From NCBI GenBank assembly GCA_963755335.1, contig CAVWJW010000005.1:1-64000 (forward strand): a DNA stretch of 64,000 nucleotides, read 5' to 3'. Made by a program: the position numbers and the translations under genes. Shown here one piece after another: positions 9,189 to 19,095 of the stretch. The notes under the pieces were generated by a model. It was not told the origin of the DNA. It saw only the letters and a list, made by a program, of their open reading frames with translations, and made no database searches. The first letter of the stretch is position 1. Each line of letters begins with the position of its first letter. Source of the DNA: UBA10649 sp963755335. GTDB lineage: Bacteria > Actinomycetota > Actinomycetes > S36-B12.

Positions 9189-10482
9189 TCAGTGCAGGTA
9201 TTGAAGGAACCACGACTGCGCGAGCCGACTGACCTGGCACAGCGCGCCCGGCTCCTCGAACAGGTGCGTGGCGCCCTTGACGATCTCGAGCAGGTTCGCG
9301 CTGTGCAGCCGGCGCTGGGCCTCGCGGTTGAGGTCGATGCAGTGGAAGTCGTGGCTGCCGACGATGAGCAGCGTCGGCGCGGTGACCTGCGCGAGCCATC
9401 CGCCGGCGAGGTCGGGCCGCCCGCCGCGCGAGACGATGGCCGAGACGACATCCGGCTTCTTCGCGTTGGCGACCAGTGCCGCTGCTGCTCCGGTGGACGC
9501 GCCGAAGTAGCCGAGCTTGCGGCCCTGCCCGTACTCCTGCGCCTGCAGCCAGTCGGTCACCATGCTGAGCCGGTCGGCCAGCAGCTCGATGTCGAAGACG
9601 TTGTTGCGGACGTCGGCCTCGTGCTCGGTGAGCAGGTCGAACAGCAGGGTGCCCAGGCCCGCGCTGTTGAGGGCGTTGGCGACGCTGACGTTTCGTGGAC
9701 TGTGCCGGCTGCTGCCGCTGCCATGCGCGAACAGCACGATGCCCTTCGCGCCGGACGGGACGCTGATGTGACCGGGCAGGCGCAGGTCGCCCGACTCGAT
9801 GACCAGCTCCTCGTAGATGCGGTTGCCGTTCGCGGCCAGCGGCTCGTGGCGTCGCGGATGACGGTGCAGCAGGCTGATGACCTCCTCGTCGGAGGTCTGG
9901 GGGAACGACTCGAAGTGCTGGCTCACCGCGAAGAAGGGCTCCGGCGTCTCCAGGCACACGACATCGTCGGCCAGCGTGCGCAGCCACTCGACGGCCTGCA
10001 CCGAGCCGACCGGCACGGCGACCGTGACGTGCTTGGCGCCAAGGTGCCGCACAACGGCGACGCCGGCCGCGGCCGTGGAGCCGGTGGCCAGTCCGTCGTC
10101 GACGATGATGACGTTGCGTTGCGAGACGACCAGGCGCTCGCGCGCGCCGCGGTAGCGCTGCACCCGGCGGCTGACCTCGTGCGACTCCTCGTGGGCGATC
10201 TGCTCGATCTGCTCGTCGGTGACGTGCAGCTGCCGCACGAGGGAGCCGTCGACGATGCGGACGCCGTCCTCGCCGATCGCGCCCATGGCGAACTCCGGGT
10301 TGCCCGGAACGCCCAGCTTGCGGACCACCAGGACGTCGAAATCGGCCCCCATGGCAGCGGCGACTTGGGCGGCCACCGGCGCCCCACCGCGGGGCAGCGC
10401 CGAGGACCAGCGGTTCGTCCCGGGAATAGGTGGCGAGGCGAGCGGCCAGGAGCCTGCCGGCATCGGATCGATCGACGAACAC
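9189..10482 (-). CDS. Phosphoribosyltransferase fused to dienelactone-hydrolase-like domain (one frame break)
   Basis: GTG start at 10482 preceded by GGGGG. The N-terminal half is a type I phosphoribosyltransferase-like domain: VLVVRKLGVPGNPEFAMGA and the PRPP loop VIIVDDGLATGSTA. The C-terminal half is an alpha/beta hydrolase of the dienelactone-hydrolase type with FAHGSGSSRHSPRN, nucleophile region GYFGASTGAAAA and late HDFHCID and GATHLFEEPG. The frame breaks near 10398; deleting one base gives LVLGLPRGGAPVAAQ. This two-domain architecture is known in actinobacteria (M. tuberculosis Rv0571c is, as I recall, of this type) but the reaction is undefined. Confidence 0.8.
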
Positions 10483-10666
10483 TGACGCACCCCCAAGCAC
10501 AATTCGTCTGGGCGCCCTGTTCGACCATCGTGGCACCGACCGGCAGGGCATGGACCTGTGAAAGGGTTCAAGAAAGGTTAAAGGGGCGGCCTCGTCCACG
10601 GCCGTGGCGGCCTCTAGACTCTGCGGAGCCTGCGTGGCCGGAGCGCAGCGGTCGACCGAGGGAGCG

Positions 10667-10739
10667 CGGGGCGTAGCGTAGTGGCTAGCGCGCCTGCTTT
10701 GGGAGCAGGAGATCGGGAGTTCGAGTCTCCCCGCCCCGA
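10667..10739 (+). tRNA. tRNA-Pro (anticodon TGG)
   Basis: Acceptor stem CGGGGCG pairs with CGCCCCG. The anticodon stem CCTGC/GCAGG surrounds TTTGGGA, giving anticodon TGG (Pro, CCA codons). T-loop TTCGAGT. No CCA is encoded. It sits just upstream of tig, a common actinobacterial arrangement. Confidence 0.95.
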
Positions 10740-10752
10740 CTGAGCAATCGAT

Positions 10753-10774
10753 CACGTGGTTCTCGGACCACGTG
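10753..10774. terminator. Perfect inverted repeat between tRNA-Pro and tig
   Basis: Arms CACGTGGT and ACCACGTG are perfectly complementary around a 6-nt loop TCTCGG. It begins 14 bases after the tRNA and ends 27 bases before the tig start. It may be a tRNA terminator or a tig leader structure; there is no U-tract. CACGTG is itself palindromic, so a protein site is possible. Confidence 0.5.
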
Positions 10775-10801
10775 TCAACGACAGATGGAGAACAAGCAGC
10801 C

Positions 10802-12169
10802 GTGAAGAGCGACGTCGAGACCCTGTCCCCGACTCGGGTGAAGCTGACCGTTGAGGTCCCCTTCGACGAGTTGAAGCCCAGCCTTGATTCGGCCTACGGC
10901 CGCATCGCCCAGTCGGTCAACGTGCCCGGCTTCCGCAAGGGAAAGGTGCCGGCGCGCATCATCGAGCAGCGGTTCGGCCGCGGCGCCGTCCTCGAGGAGG
11001 CCGTCAACGACGCCCTGCCCAAGGCGTACGACGAGGCGATCCGCACCAACGGCATCGTGCCCCTGGGCCAGCCCGAGGTTGACGTCACCGAGCTCAAGGA
11101 CGGCGAGTCCCTCCAGTTCACCGCCGAGGTCGACGTGCGCCCCGAGTTCGACCTGCCCGACTACGCCTCGCTGACCATCGAGGTCGCCAGCCCCGAGCCC
11201 TCCGACGCTGACGTCGACGAGCAGCTCGACGGCCTGCGCGGCCGCTTCGCCACCCTCAACGAGGTCGACCGGCCCGCTGAGAACGGCGACGTCCTGCTCG
11301 TCGACATCGCTGGCGAGACCGCCGACGGCGACCCGATCGAGGACCTCTCCGGCAACGCGATGTCCTACGAGCTCGGCACCGACGGCATGCTCCCCGGCTT
11401 CGACGAGGCCGTCCTCGGCGCGGCCAAGGACGAGGTGCGCGAGTTCGACTTCGTCCCGAACAACGGCGACTGGACCGGCGTCACGCTGAAGGTCGCCGCC
11501 ACCGTCAAGGCCGTGCGCGAGCGCGAGCTGCCCGCCCTCGACGACGACTTCGCCCAGCTGGCGTCGGAGTTCGACACCGTCGACGAGCTGCGCGACGACA
11601 TGCGCGGCCGCCTGACCCGCGCCAAGAAGATGGAGCAGGGCGTCGAGGCGCGCAACAAGGTGCTCGAGACGCTCATGGAGTCGGTCGACATCCCGCTGCC
11701 CGAGAACCTGATCAGCCACGAGGTCGAGCACCACTTCGAGGACGGCCACGACAGCGGCGAGGAGCACCGCGCCGAGGTCGAGAAGCAGGCCCGCGACGGC
11801 CTCAAGAGCCAGTTCATCCTCGACAAGATCGCGGAGAAGGAGGAGGTCACGGTCGGCGAGACCGAGCTCTCCGCCTGGCTCGTCCAGCAGGCGCCGCGCT
11901 ACGGCATGGGCCCGGACCAGTTCGCCGAGATGCTCGTTCAGTCCGGCCAGGTGCAGGTCGCGGTGCAGGACATCCGACGCGCGAAGGCACTCGGCGTCGT
12001 CCTCGAGGCGGCCAAGGTCGTCGACACCGACGGCAACGAGGTCGACCTCAAGGCGATCGACGAGGAGCTCGCAGCCGCGCAGCAGCGCGACGCCGTGGCC
12101 CAGGCCCTCGCCGCCATGCAGGACCCGAACTCGCAGTTCGAGATGGAAGAGATCGAGGACGAGGACTAA
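10802..12169 (+). CDS. tig: Trigger factor, ribosome-associated chaperone and prolyl isomerase
   Basis: 455 aa from GTG at 10802, the conserved start (VKSDVETLSPTRVKL), 11 bases after a GGAG. The N-terminal ribosome-binding domain carries the signature GFRKGKVPARIIEQRFG. The middle PPIase (FKBP-like) domain follows at about 150-240 and the helical C-terminal chaperone arms run to an acidic tail (EMEEIEDED). It binds ribosomal protein uL23 and shields nascent chains. In many actinobacteria tig directly precedes clpP1P2-clpX; here about 7 kb of other genes intervenes. Confidence 0.97.
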   Translation: MKSDVETLSPTRVKLTVEVPFDELKPSLDSAYGRIAQSVNVPGFRKGKVPARIIEQRFGRGAVLEEAVNDALPKAYDEAIRTNGIVPLGQPEVDVTELKDGESLQFTAEVDVRPEFDLPDYASLTIEVASPEPSDADVDEQLDGLRGRFATLNEVDRPAENGDVLLVDIAGETADGDPIEDLSGNAMSYELGTDGMLPGFDEAVLGAAKDEVREFDFVPNNGDWTGVTLKVAATVKAVRERELPALDDDFAQLASEFDTVDELRDDMRGRLTRAKKMEQGVEARNKVLETLMESVDIPLPENLISHEVEHHFEDGHDSGEEHRAEVEKQARDGLKSQFILDKIAEKEEVTVGETELSAWLVQQAPRYGMGPDQFAEMLVQSGQVQVAVQDIRRAKALGVVLEAAKVVDTDGNEVDLKAIDEELAAAQQRDAVAQALAAMQDPNSQFEMEEIEDED

Positions 12170-12191
12170 CCCCCTCGCCGTACTTTCACGC

Positions 12192-12249
12192 CGAGCGGTG
12201 AGTTGGCGGGCGTTCCGGGACCCGGAACTGCCCGCCAACTCACCGCTCG
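12192..12249. repeat. 58-bp palindrome, family A copy 1
   Basis: Starts 22 bases after the tig stop. The left arm begins CGAGCGGTGAGTTGGCGGGC; the right arm is its reverse complement apart from one bulge, and the centre is GTTCCGGG-A-CCCGGAAC. The end sequence is ...CACCGCTCG. It may act as a terminator. The same 58-bp design recurs at 16984, 21858 and 23148. Confidence 0.85.
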
Positions 12250-12379
12250 CGTGCGTGTGGGGCTCGCCCGATGGGGCCATTGACCTTTCGCAGGACGCAT
12301 GCGAAGGTCGCTGAGGCGGTGTTTGGCCGCCCACGCGCCCCGGACCCGGTGCTGACTTCTCTTCAGCACGGAGCCGATC

Positions 12380-13370
12380 ATGGACGCAGAAAGTACCCTC
12401 GCCGCCGTCACCCCATCACCCTCGGGCTCAACTCCTTCCTCGTGGGCGTACGACGGAAACTCACCGTTCCCCGACGTCGTCACGGGTGCGACGCCGCTCG
12501 AGCAGAGCGCGCGGGTGAGCGTCACGCTGGCGCTCGTGCTCATCCCGTTCGCGGGCTTCGTGACCGCCGCCGTGCTGCTGTGGGGCCGCGCCTTCTCCGT
12601 CGCCGACCTCGTCATCGGCGCTGGTGTTCTACGTCATCACCGGCTTCGGCGTGACGATCGGCTTCCACCGCGGACTGACGCACCGCGGCTTCACCATGAG
12701 GCGGCCATTGCTGCTCGTCCTCACCCTGGCCGGCTCGATGGCGTTCGAGGGGGCGGTCATCGACTGGGTGGCGACGCATCGTCGTCACCACGCCTTCACC
12801 GACAGGCCCGGTGACCCGCACTCCCCGTACCGGTACGGCACGTCGGCCGTGGGCCAGGTGCGCGGGCTGTTCTATGCCCACGTGGGCTGGCTGCTCGTCA
12901 ACGAGCCGACCTCGGTGCCGAAGTACGCGCCCGATCTGCTGCGTGACCCCATCATCCGACGCGTCGACCGGGCGTTCCCGATGCTCTGCGTGGCCTCGCT
13001 CGTGCTGCCGTTCCTCATCGGCTGGGCGGTCACGGGGTCGCTCGTCGGCGGTCTGACGGCGTTCGTCTGGGCGGGGCTGGCGCGCGTGGCGCTGCTGCAG
13101 CACGTCACCTGGAGCATCAACTCGCTGTGCCACGTCGTCGGCTCGCGCCCGTACGAGACGCGGCCCTTCGACCGCGCCACCAACGTGTGGCCCCTGGCCG
13201 TGCTGTCGTTCGGCGAGAGCTGGCACAACGGGCACCACTCGGCGCCGTCATGCGCACGACACGGTCGCGGCAGGGGGCAGGTCGACCCGACGGCGTCGGT
13301 GATCCGGGGCATGGAGCGGCTGCACTGGGTCGGCAGCGTGCGCTGGACGGCGACCGGGGCCCGCACCTAG
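12380..13370 (+). CDS. Acyl-CoA / fatty acid delta-9-type desaturase (one frame break)
   Basis: ATG at 12380. The frame breaks at 12620 (ggc-g-ctggtg); removing one G restores GLVFYVITGFGVTIGFHRGLTH. The three histidine boxes of membrane di-iron desaturases are present: HRGLTH, HRRHH and HNGHH. Four hydrophobic segments flank them. It inserts a cis double bond into acyl chains in the membrane. The stop overlaps the stop of the convergent tetR gene within the sequence CTAG (13367-13370). The first 40 residues are Ser/Pro-rich and less conserved, so the real start could be slightly downstream. Confidence 0.85.
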
Positions 13371-13955
13371 CGCGGCGGGTGGGCGAGGACGAGCTGGGCG
13401 ATGGTGTCGAGCACCGCGCCGGACGCCTCCGCGGGCAGCGCCCCCTCGAGGATGAGCAGGCTCATCCCGTGCACCGTCGACCACGTCGCGAGGTCGAGGT
13501 TCTCCCGGATGCCGGCGCGCAGTAGGCCGCGCGTCTGCAATTCGTCGAGGGCGTCGGAGAGCCGCTGGAACGGCCCGGACTCCTTGCTCTCGTCCATCGT
13601 CATGAAGCACAGCGGGCCGAACGTCAGCCGGAACAGGTTCGGGTCGTCCACCGCGAAGCGCGATGTAGGCCTCGCCGAGCGCTCGGAATCTCTGGATCGC
13701 CGCGGCATCCGTGTCGCCCGGGTGGGCGTCGGTCGCGCGGGCCATCCGCTGGTCGAGGTCGTCATGCCCGCACTGGCCGACCTGACGCAGCAGCGCGTCC
13801 TTGTCGGAGAAGTGGTTGTACGCCGCGCTGGGGGAGACGCCAAGGGTCGTGGCGATCCGGCGCAGCGAGACCTCGTCGGGGCCGACGTCGCGCACCTCGC
13901 GCAATGCCTCGTCGACCATGGCCTCGGCCAGCGCACCGTGGTGGTACGAGTTCAT
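13367..13955 (-). CDS. TetR-family repressor, probable regulator of the MMPL transporter (one frame break)
   Basis: ATG at 13955 with an AGGAGG ribosome-binding site. The N-terminal HTH is VSLRRIATTLGVSPSAAYNHFSDKDALL. The C-terminal ligand domain has the DPNLFRLTFG segment typical of TetR proteins with a WHG-type C-terminus. The frame breaks near 13659; on the coding strand atcgc-g-cttc should read atcgccttc, giving EAYIAFAVDDPN. It is divergent to the MMPL gene, with palindromic sites between them, so autoregulation and control of the transporter are likely. Confidence 0.82.
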
Positions 13956-13977
13956 GAATTCGCTCGCCTCCTGATAT

Positions 13978-14026
13978 TGACAGTGTTCATATTAGCGTGC
14001 AGGATGCGCGATATGAACAGTGTTCA
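13978..14026. promoter_or_regulatory. TetR operators overlapping the divergent tetR/MMPL promoters
   Basis: A perfect palindrome TGAAC-AGT-GTTCA lies at 14014-14026 and a partial copy TGACAGTGTTCA at 13978-13989. TGTTCATAT and ATATGAACA also form a larger inverted repeat. A promoter TTGACA (13977) - 17 bp - CAGGAT (14000) reads toward MMPL. Repressor bound at both sites would cover this promoter and its start point. Confidence 0.7.
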
Positions 14027-16235
14027 CCTTACCGCCCCTGCCCCCGCCCAGCAGAATGCCCGGGTGTCCGTCTTCGAGCGCGTCGCCCGGCTGATCGTCC
14101 GGTACCGCTGGACGGTCCTCATCGGCTACCTCGTCTCCCTGGTGATCCTCGGCCTGCTCGGGTCCGGCGTCTTCGGGGCGATGAAGAGCCGCGGCTTCGA
14201 CGATCCCGGCAGCCAGTCCGCCCAGGCGGCGGCCCTGATGGCCGGCAGCTTCGGCGCGGTCGAGCCCGTCGCGGTGCTGGCCGTCGAGGCGACGCAGCCG
14301 ATCGACAGCCCGTCCGTGACGGCGGCCGGCACGGCGCTGGTCGCCGACGTCGCGGCGATGCCCGGCGTCGACAAGGTCGTCTCCTACTGGACGGCCGGGC
14401 AGCCGGCGCAGCTGAAGAGCACCGACGGCCGCACCGGGCAGATGCTCGTCTACGCGGGCAAGGACGCCGACCCGCAGCAGCTGGCCAAGGACCTCATCGC
14501 CCAGTTCGGCGGGCAGCACGACGGCCTGACCGTGTACGTGTACGGCTGGAACGTCGTCGGCAACGCCCTGACGGACACGATCACCAAGGACCTCGGCAAG
14601 GCCGAGGGGATCGCCATCCCGATCACCGTGCTGGTCCTCCTGTTCGTCTTCGGCTCGCTCGTCGCCGCCGGGCTGCCGTTCATGGTGGCCGGCGCGTCCA
14701 TCCTGGGCAGCTTCGCTTTCCTGTTCCTGCTGACCAAGTTCACCGACGTGTCGATCTTCGCGCTCAACCTCGTCACCGGCCTGGGGCTCGCGCTCGGCAT
14801 CGACTACGCGCTGCTGATGATCAGCCGCTTCCGCGAGGAGCTGAAGGCCGGCGTGCCCAGCGACGACGCGGTGGTGGTGACGATGCGCACGGCCGGGCGC
14901 ACCGTGCTGGTCTCCGGCATCACCGTCGCCATCACGCTGGCCTCCATGCTCGTGTTCCCGCAGTACTTCCTGCGGTCCTTCGCCTACGCCGGCGTCTCCG
15001 TCAGCCTGTTCGCGGTGTTCGGCGCGCTGACGGCGCTGCCCGCGATGCTCGCCATCCTCGGTCCGAACGTCAACCGCCTCAAGGTGCGGCGCGGCGACCT
15101 TGCGCCCAAGGACGACGGCGCGTGGTCGCGCATCGCCCGCACGGTGATGCGCCGGCCGTGGCCGGTCATGATCGGCGCGATCGCGCTGCTGCTCGTCATG
15201 GCCTACCCGGCGCTGAGCGTCGCATTCGGCCAGGTCGACGACCGCGCACTGCCGCCGAGCAACGCGGCCGCCGTCGCCGGCCAGGTCCTGCGCGACCGCT
15301 TCCCTGGCCAGGAGGCCGCGCCGTACGACGTCGTGCTCGTCAACCCGCAGGTCGACGCCGCCGGCATCGACGACTACGCGAAGACGGTGTCGACGATCCC
15401 CGATGTCGTCCGCGTGACGACGCCCACGTCGATCATCGTCAACGGCGCCGTGGTGGCGCCGAACCCCGAGCCCGCGACGTTCACGACCGACGGCATGGCA
15501 CGCCTCTCGGTGGTCGGCGACGTGCCGCCGTTCGACGCCAGCGGCGTGGCCGTGGTCGACGCGCTGCGCTCGACGCCGGCCCCGGCCTCGCAGGTCCTCG
15601 TCGGCGGGCAGGCCGCCGGGTACGCGGACTCCAACGAGGGGATCCTCGGCAACATGTGGATCGTCGCGCTGTGGATCGCGGTGACGACACTGATCGTGCT
15701 GTTCCTGTTCACCGGCAGCGTCCTGCTGCCGATCAAGGCGATCGTCCTCAACATCCTCAGCCTCGCGGCCACGCTCGGCGCGCTGGTGTGGGTGTTCCAG
15801 GGCGGGCACCTGACGTGGCTCGTCGGCGACTACACGAACACGAACGCCGTCGACATCTCGAGCATCGCGCTGATCGCCGTGGTCGCGTTCGCGCTGTCGA
15901 TGGACTACGAGTTGTTCATGCTGTCGCGCATCAAGGAGGAGCACGACGCCGGCCGCAACACGACCGATGCCGTGGCGTTCGGGCTGCAGCGCACCGGGCG
16001 GATCATCACGGCTGCCGCGCTGCTGATCGCGATCGTCTTCGTGTCGTTCCTGTCGAGCGGCGTGACGAACATCAAGCAGCTGGGCTTCGGCGTGACCGTC
16101 GCGATCCTCGTCGACGCCACGGTCGTGCGCGCCCTGCTCGTGCCGGCGTTCATGCGGATCGCCGGCGGCGCGAACTGGTGGGCGCCGGCCCCGCTGCGTC
16201 GCCTGCACGACCGCATCGGCATCCGCGAAGGCTGA
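14013..16235 (+). CDS. MMPL/RND-family transporter
   Basis: 740 aa from ATG at 14013. That ATG lies about where the predicted promoter would initiate, so the mRNA may be leaderless; alternatives are ATG 14004 and GTG 14064 (VSVFERVARLIVRYRW). Two MMPL halves, each with one TM helix, an extracytoplasmic loop and five further TM helices. The conserved segments ALGIDYALLMISRFREEL and ALSMDYELFMLSRIKEE carry the acidic/tyrosine pair of the proton relay (S/MDY). Members export lipids or drugs using the proton gradient. Divergent TetR control is typical. The gene is intact, unlike many neighbours. Confidence 0.9.
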   Translation: MNSVHLTAPAPAQQNARVSVFERVARLIVRYRWTVLIGYLVSLVILGLLGSGVFGAMKSRGFDDPGSQSAQAAALMAGSFGAVEPVAVLAVEATQPIDSPSVTAAGTALVADVAAMPGVDKVVSYWTAGQPAQLKSTDGRTGQMLVYAGKDADPQQLAKDLIAQFGGQHDGLTVYVYGWNVVGNALTDTITKDLGKAEGIAIPITVLVLLFVFGSLVAAGLPFMVAGASILGSFAFLFLLTKFTDVSIFALNLVTGLGLALGIDYALLMISRFREELKAGVPSDDAVVVTMRTAGRTVLVSGITVAITLASMLVFPQYFLRSFAYAGVSVSLFAVFGALTALPAMLAILGPNVNRLKVRRGDLAPKDDGAWSRIARTVMRRPWPVMIGAIALLLVMAYPALSVAFGQVDDRALPPSNAAAVAGQVLRDRFPGQEAAPYDVVLVNPQVDAAGIDDYAKTVSTIPDVVRVTTPTSIIVNGAVVAPNPEPATFTTDGMARLSVVGDVPPFDASGVAVVDALRSTPAPASQVLVGGQAAGYADSNEGILGNMWIVALWIAVTTLIVLFLFTGSVLLPIKAIVLNILSLAATLGALVWVFQGGHLTWLVGDYTNTNAVDISSIALIAVVAFALSMDYELFMLSRIKEEHDAGRNTTDAVAFGLQRTGRIITAAALLIAIVFVSFLSSGVTNIKQLGFGVTVAILVDATVVRALLVPAFMRIAGGANWWAPAPLRRLHDRIGIREG

Positions 16236-16333
16236 ACCCCCGCCGAGCGACCTGAATGGTTGCCAAACGGCCTCCCTGGCCCGGTTTCGTGACCATCTGG
16301 GTCGCGTCGGCGCGATGGACCAGACTATTCGGC

Positions 16334-16972
16334 GTGACTGCCGCCACTTCGCCCGTCGCCACGCTGTGCCTGCACAGCCTCAGGCTGCTCGGCGCTGCCG
16401 ACACATCGCGTACGTCCGCCAGGTTCGGGCTGGACCACGACGAGACTCGGGAACTGCTGCTGGACTTCGAGTCCGTCGGCTGGGTGTCTACGACCGAGTT
16501 CGGCGGGCCCCGCGCCTGGTCACTGACGGACGCGGGGCGCGCCGAGAACACACGGCAGCTGACCGCCGAGCTGGACGCCTGCGGCGGGCGGGCTGCCGTC
16601 ACCCGGGCACACGCGGCGTTCGTGCCGCTGAACGGCCGATTCCAGCAGGCGGCGACGGATTGGCAGTTGCACCCGCTGCCGGGAGACGCCATGGCGGCCA
16701 ACGACCACACGGATTTCCGCTGGGACGACCGCGTCGTCGAGCGGCTGGTGTCCCTCGGGCAGGCAGCTGCGTCCGGTGTGTGCCGAGCTCACCGCCGTGC
16801 TGACGCGCTTCGACGGCTACACCGAGCGCTACGAGGCTGCCGTCGAGCGCGTCCGGGGCGGTCAGGTGCGCTGGGTGGACGCCATCGAGGTCGACTCCTG
16901 CCACCTGGTGTGGATGCAGCTGCACGAGGACCTGCTCGCGACCCTGGACCTCCTGCGGGGCCACCAGACCTG
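16334..16972 (+). CDS. Winged-helix transcriptional regulator (MarR-like; one frame break)
   Basis: The recognisable protein begins around the GTG at 16334 (VTAATSPVATLCLHSLRLLG); an ATG at 16256 in the same frame is possible. An N-terminal wHTH (GLDHDETRELLLDFESVGWV, then WSLTDAGRAENTRQL) is followed by a helical domain with the PLNGRFQQAATDWQL and AANDHTD segments of an actinobacterial family usually annotated as transcriptional regulators. The frame breaks near 16762; removing one G gives LGQQLRPVCAELTAVL. Target genes unknown. Confidence 0.6.
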
Positions 16973-16983
16973 ACCCACTTCGC

Positions 16984-17041
16984 CGAGTGGTGAGACGGCG
17001 GGGGTTTGAGCCCCCCGAAGTGCCCGCCGTCTCACCGCTCG
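16984..17041. repeat. 58-bp palindrome, family A copy 2
   Basis: Starts 11 bases after the regulator stop. Arms CGAGTGGTGAGACGGCGGG and CCCGCCGTCTCACCGCTCG pair along 19 bases with one G-T-type mismatch; the inner part is degenerate. Relative to copy 1 the two inner arm bases changed from TT/AA to AC/GT, a compensating pair. Confidence 0.85.
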
Positions 17042-17057
17042 TGGGGGTGGTGGGGCG

Positions 17058-18282
17058 TTAGGGGGTCGGGCGGTTGGCCTTGGCCTGACGGTTCCGGACG
17101 ACGGCCAGCCCGGCGATCGGCAGGAAGGCCGCGGCACCGACCAGCGCGATGGCCCCGCCGGCGAGACGCACCTCGTTGGGCAGCGGCACCACCGCCATCG
17201 CGAGGCCGACGTTTGTCGCCGCGAGGCGCACGAGGTCGCCGCGGTCGAGAATGGCGATGGTGGCGCGGACGGCGGCCGGCCCGCCGCCGAGTACGACGGG
17301 GATGAGGAACGTCAGCGCGCCGAGCAGGATCTGCAGCACGAACCCGGCGAAGGGCAGGGCCAGCAGGATGAGCCGCTCGTCGACCACCGCCCAGTCCGTT
17401 GTCGTCGCGAGGATGACGACGCCGATGGCGAGGGCCTACACCGAGCCAGAACAGGGCGGCGAACACCGACCACGGCGCGAACCCGTCGGGCGGCTTGTCG
17501 GACCACGACCGGGCGTGCGGCCACAGCAGCCGGATCCAGCCGAGGAGATAGACGACGAGGCCGAGCGCGCACACGGCCGTCACGCCCACACCGGCGCCGA
17601 GCAGCACGACGAGGATCCCGCCGATCAGCACGGGCAGCGCGTGCCGGGCGGCCAGCTCGGTGCCCTCCGCCATGCGGGTGCGCAGCATCGTCGGCCACAG
17701 CTGCACCAGCGTGCCGGCCACCGTCAGGCCGATCCAGCCCAGAACGTTGGCGGCCATGTGCGCGAGCAGGAGCCGTCCGGTCACGTCATCGTCATGCTCG
17801 GTCGACATCACCGCGCCGATCAGCGCACCGACGGGCAGGAAGCACGCGGCCGCGACATAGAAGCGGACGAGCGGACGGAACCGGGCCGGCAGCGCCCGGC
17901 GCATCTCGGAGAACAGCACCCAGCCATGCGCCAGCGCGGCGGCGGCCACGAGCACGGCGCCGAGCATCATCGCGGGAGGACTCGCCGCGAGTGCCCCGCC
18001 GAGCACCAGCAGCGCCCCGGCATTCAGCACGGCGATCCGCCAGGCGAGAGCTCGGCGGCCGGTGTCAGAAGGCAGGCGCAGCAGCGTCTGGGTGAAGTGG
18101 GCGCTCCAGACGAAGATCGCGTTCGTCGCGGCCCCGAGCAGCAGCAGGTGGACGAGCAGCCAGCCCGGGTCGTCCAGCCAGGGATGGCCGAGCGCGACGA
18201 GCACGGTGACGACGAGGTAGGCGAACGTCGGGATGTTCGCGCGCAGGTGCCAGGCGTCGCGGGGCAGCGGCGGAGCGCTCAC
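17058..18282 (-). CDS. Multi-spanning membrane protein, NnrS/copper-oxidase-N-terminus-like (one frame break)
   Basis: GTG start at 18282. About eleven hydrophobic segments. The central motif AHMAANVLGWIGLTVAGTLVQ and LWPTMLRTRM, with an intramembrane His, matches the membrane part that in actinobacteria is often attached to copper-containing nitrite reductase or multicopper oxidase domains and resembles NnrS haem-copper proteins. No cupredoxin domain is present, so this is a stand-alone membrane unit. The frame breaks near 17438; deletion of one base gives FWLGVALAIGVVIL. Role in NO/nitrite or copper handling is a guess. Confidence 0.6.
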
Positions 18283-18400
18283 GCGGGGCGGCCTTCCCTC
18301 GGACGGGCGGTACCTCGCCACTGTTGCCGCCCGTTCGCCGCGGGTCAACCGACGCGGCCGGAGTACCGTGATTTGCGTCGGCACTCGTGGAGGAGGAGCC

Positions 18401-18589
18401 ATGGCGAAGAACGGGCAGGCGACGGCGGCGGGCGGGGGAGCGGTCTACGGCCTGGGCATGATCGGCGCGCTCGTGTGGAACTTCCAGCAGGCGGACACCT
18501 TCCTGGGGTACGTCGGCGGATTCCTGGAGTCCCTGGTGTGGCCGGCGTTCCTCGTCTGGGAGATGTTCAAGCTCTCCGCCGGCGGATGA
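18401..18589 (+). CDS. Small membrane protein
   Basis: 62 aa, ATG at 18401 after a strong GGAGGAGG site. The sequence AVYGLGMIGALVWNFQQA followed by a second hydrophobic stretch LESLVWPAFLVWEMF predicts two membrane segments. I recall similar short proteins in many actinobacteria without assigned function. Its TGA overlaps the next gene's ATG (ATGA), so the two are translationally coupled. Confidence 0.75.
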   Translation: MAKNGQATAAGGGAVYGLGMIGALVWNFQQADTFLGYVGGFLESLVWPAFLVWEMFKLSAGG

Positions 18590-19095
18590 TCCTTCCGAAG
18601 GAGCGCGACCCTCGGTTCGTGACGATCCGACGGGGCGGCAGCCTCACCGATGACGATCACCGGCTGCTCGCCCTGTGGGCGGCCGACTGCGCCGAGCACG
18701 TCCTTCCCCTGTTCGAGTCCGCTGCGCCGCAGGACCCGCGGCCCCGTCAGGCGATCGAGCAGGCGCGCGCCTGGACCCGCGGCGAGGTCACGATGTCGCA
18801 GTCCAGGGCGGCGGGCGGTCACGCGATGGCCGCGGCCAGGGACCTGACGGGCGCGCCTCGTCATGCCGCCTACGCCGCCGGCCAGGCGGCCTGCGTCGCG
18901 CATGTGGCCGCCCACGAGCTAGGGGCCGCGGCCTACGCGATCAAGGCGGCGAGGGCCGCCGCACCTGCCGACGATGAGGCCGGGCGAAGGGAGTGCCGGT
19001 GGCAGCGGGACCGGCTCCCCGAGGCCGTCCGCGAACTCGTCCTCGACGACCAACGACTGCGGAACGACATCTGCTGGTCGGTGTTCGACTGCTGA
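18586..19095 (+). CDS. Imm-5-like putative immunity protein
   Basis: 169 aa, ATG at 18586 overlapping the previous stop. All-helical, with WAADCAEHVLPLFE, RPRQAIEQARAWTRGE, AARDLTGAPRHAAYAAGQA and VAAHELGAAAYAIKAARAA, a repeated Ala-rich helical hairpin pattern typical of proteins annotated as putative immunity (Imm-5-like). No cognate toxin is visible nearby; the small membrane gene upstream is its only close partner. Whether it gives immunity is untested in this family as far as I know. Confidence 0.6.
   Translation: MILPKERDPRFVTIRRGGSLTDDDHRLLALWAADCAEHVLPLFESAAPQDPRPRQAIEQARAWTRGEVTMSQSRAAGGHAMAAARDLTGAPRHAAYAAGQAACVAHVAAHELGAAAYAIKAARAAAPADDEAGRRECRWQRDRLPEAVRELVLDDQRLRNDICWSVFDC

Noticed and set aside
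8293..10755. 820-codon minus-strand frame as one giant L,D-transpeptidase
   Set aside because: The upstream part overlaps the phosphoribosyltransferase-hydrolase gene and tRNA-Pro; the signal peptide after GTG 9162 marks the real start.
10775..12334. Minus-strand open frame opposite trigger factor
   Set aside because: Leu/Val/Asp-rich antisense artefact of third-position GC; tig is certain.
13992..16208. Minus-strand open frame opposite the MMPL transporter
   Set aside because: Low-complexity charged antisense translation; the MMPL protein on the plus strand is unmistakable.
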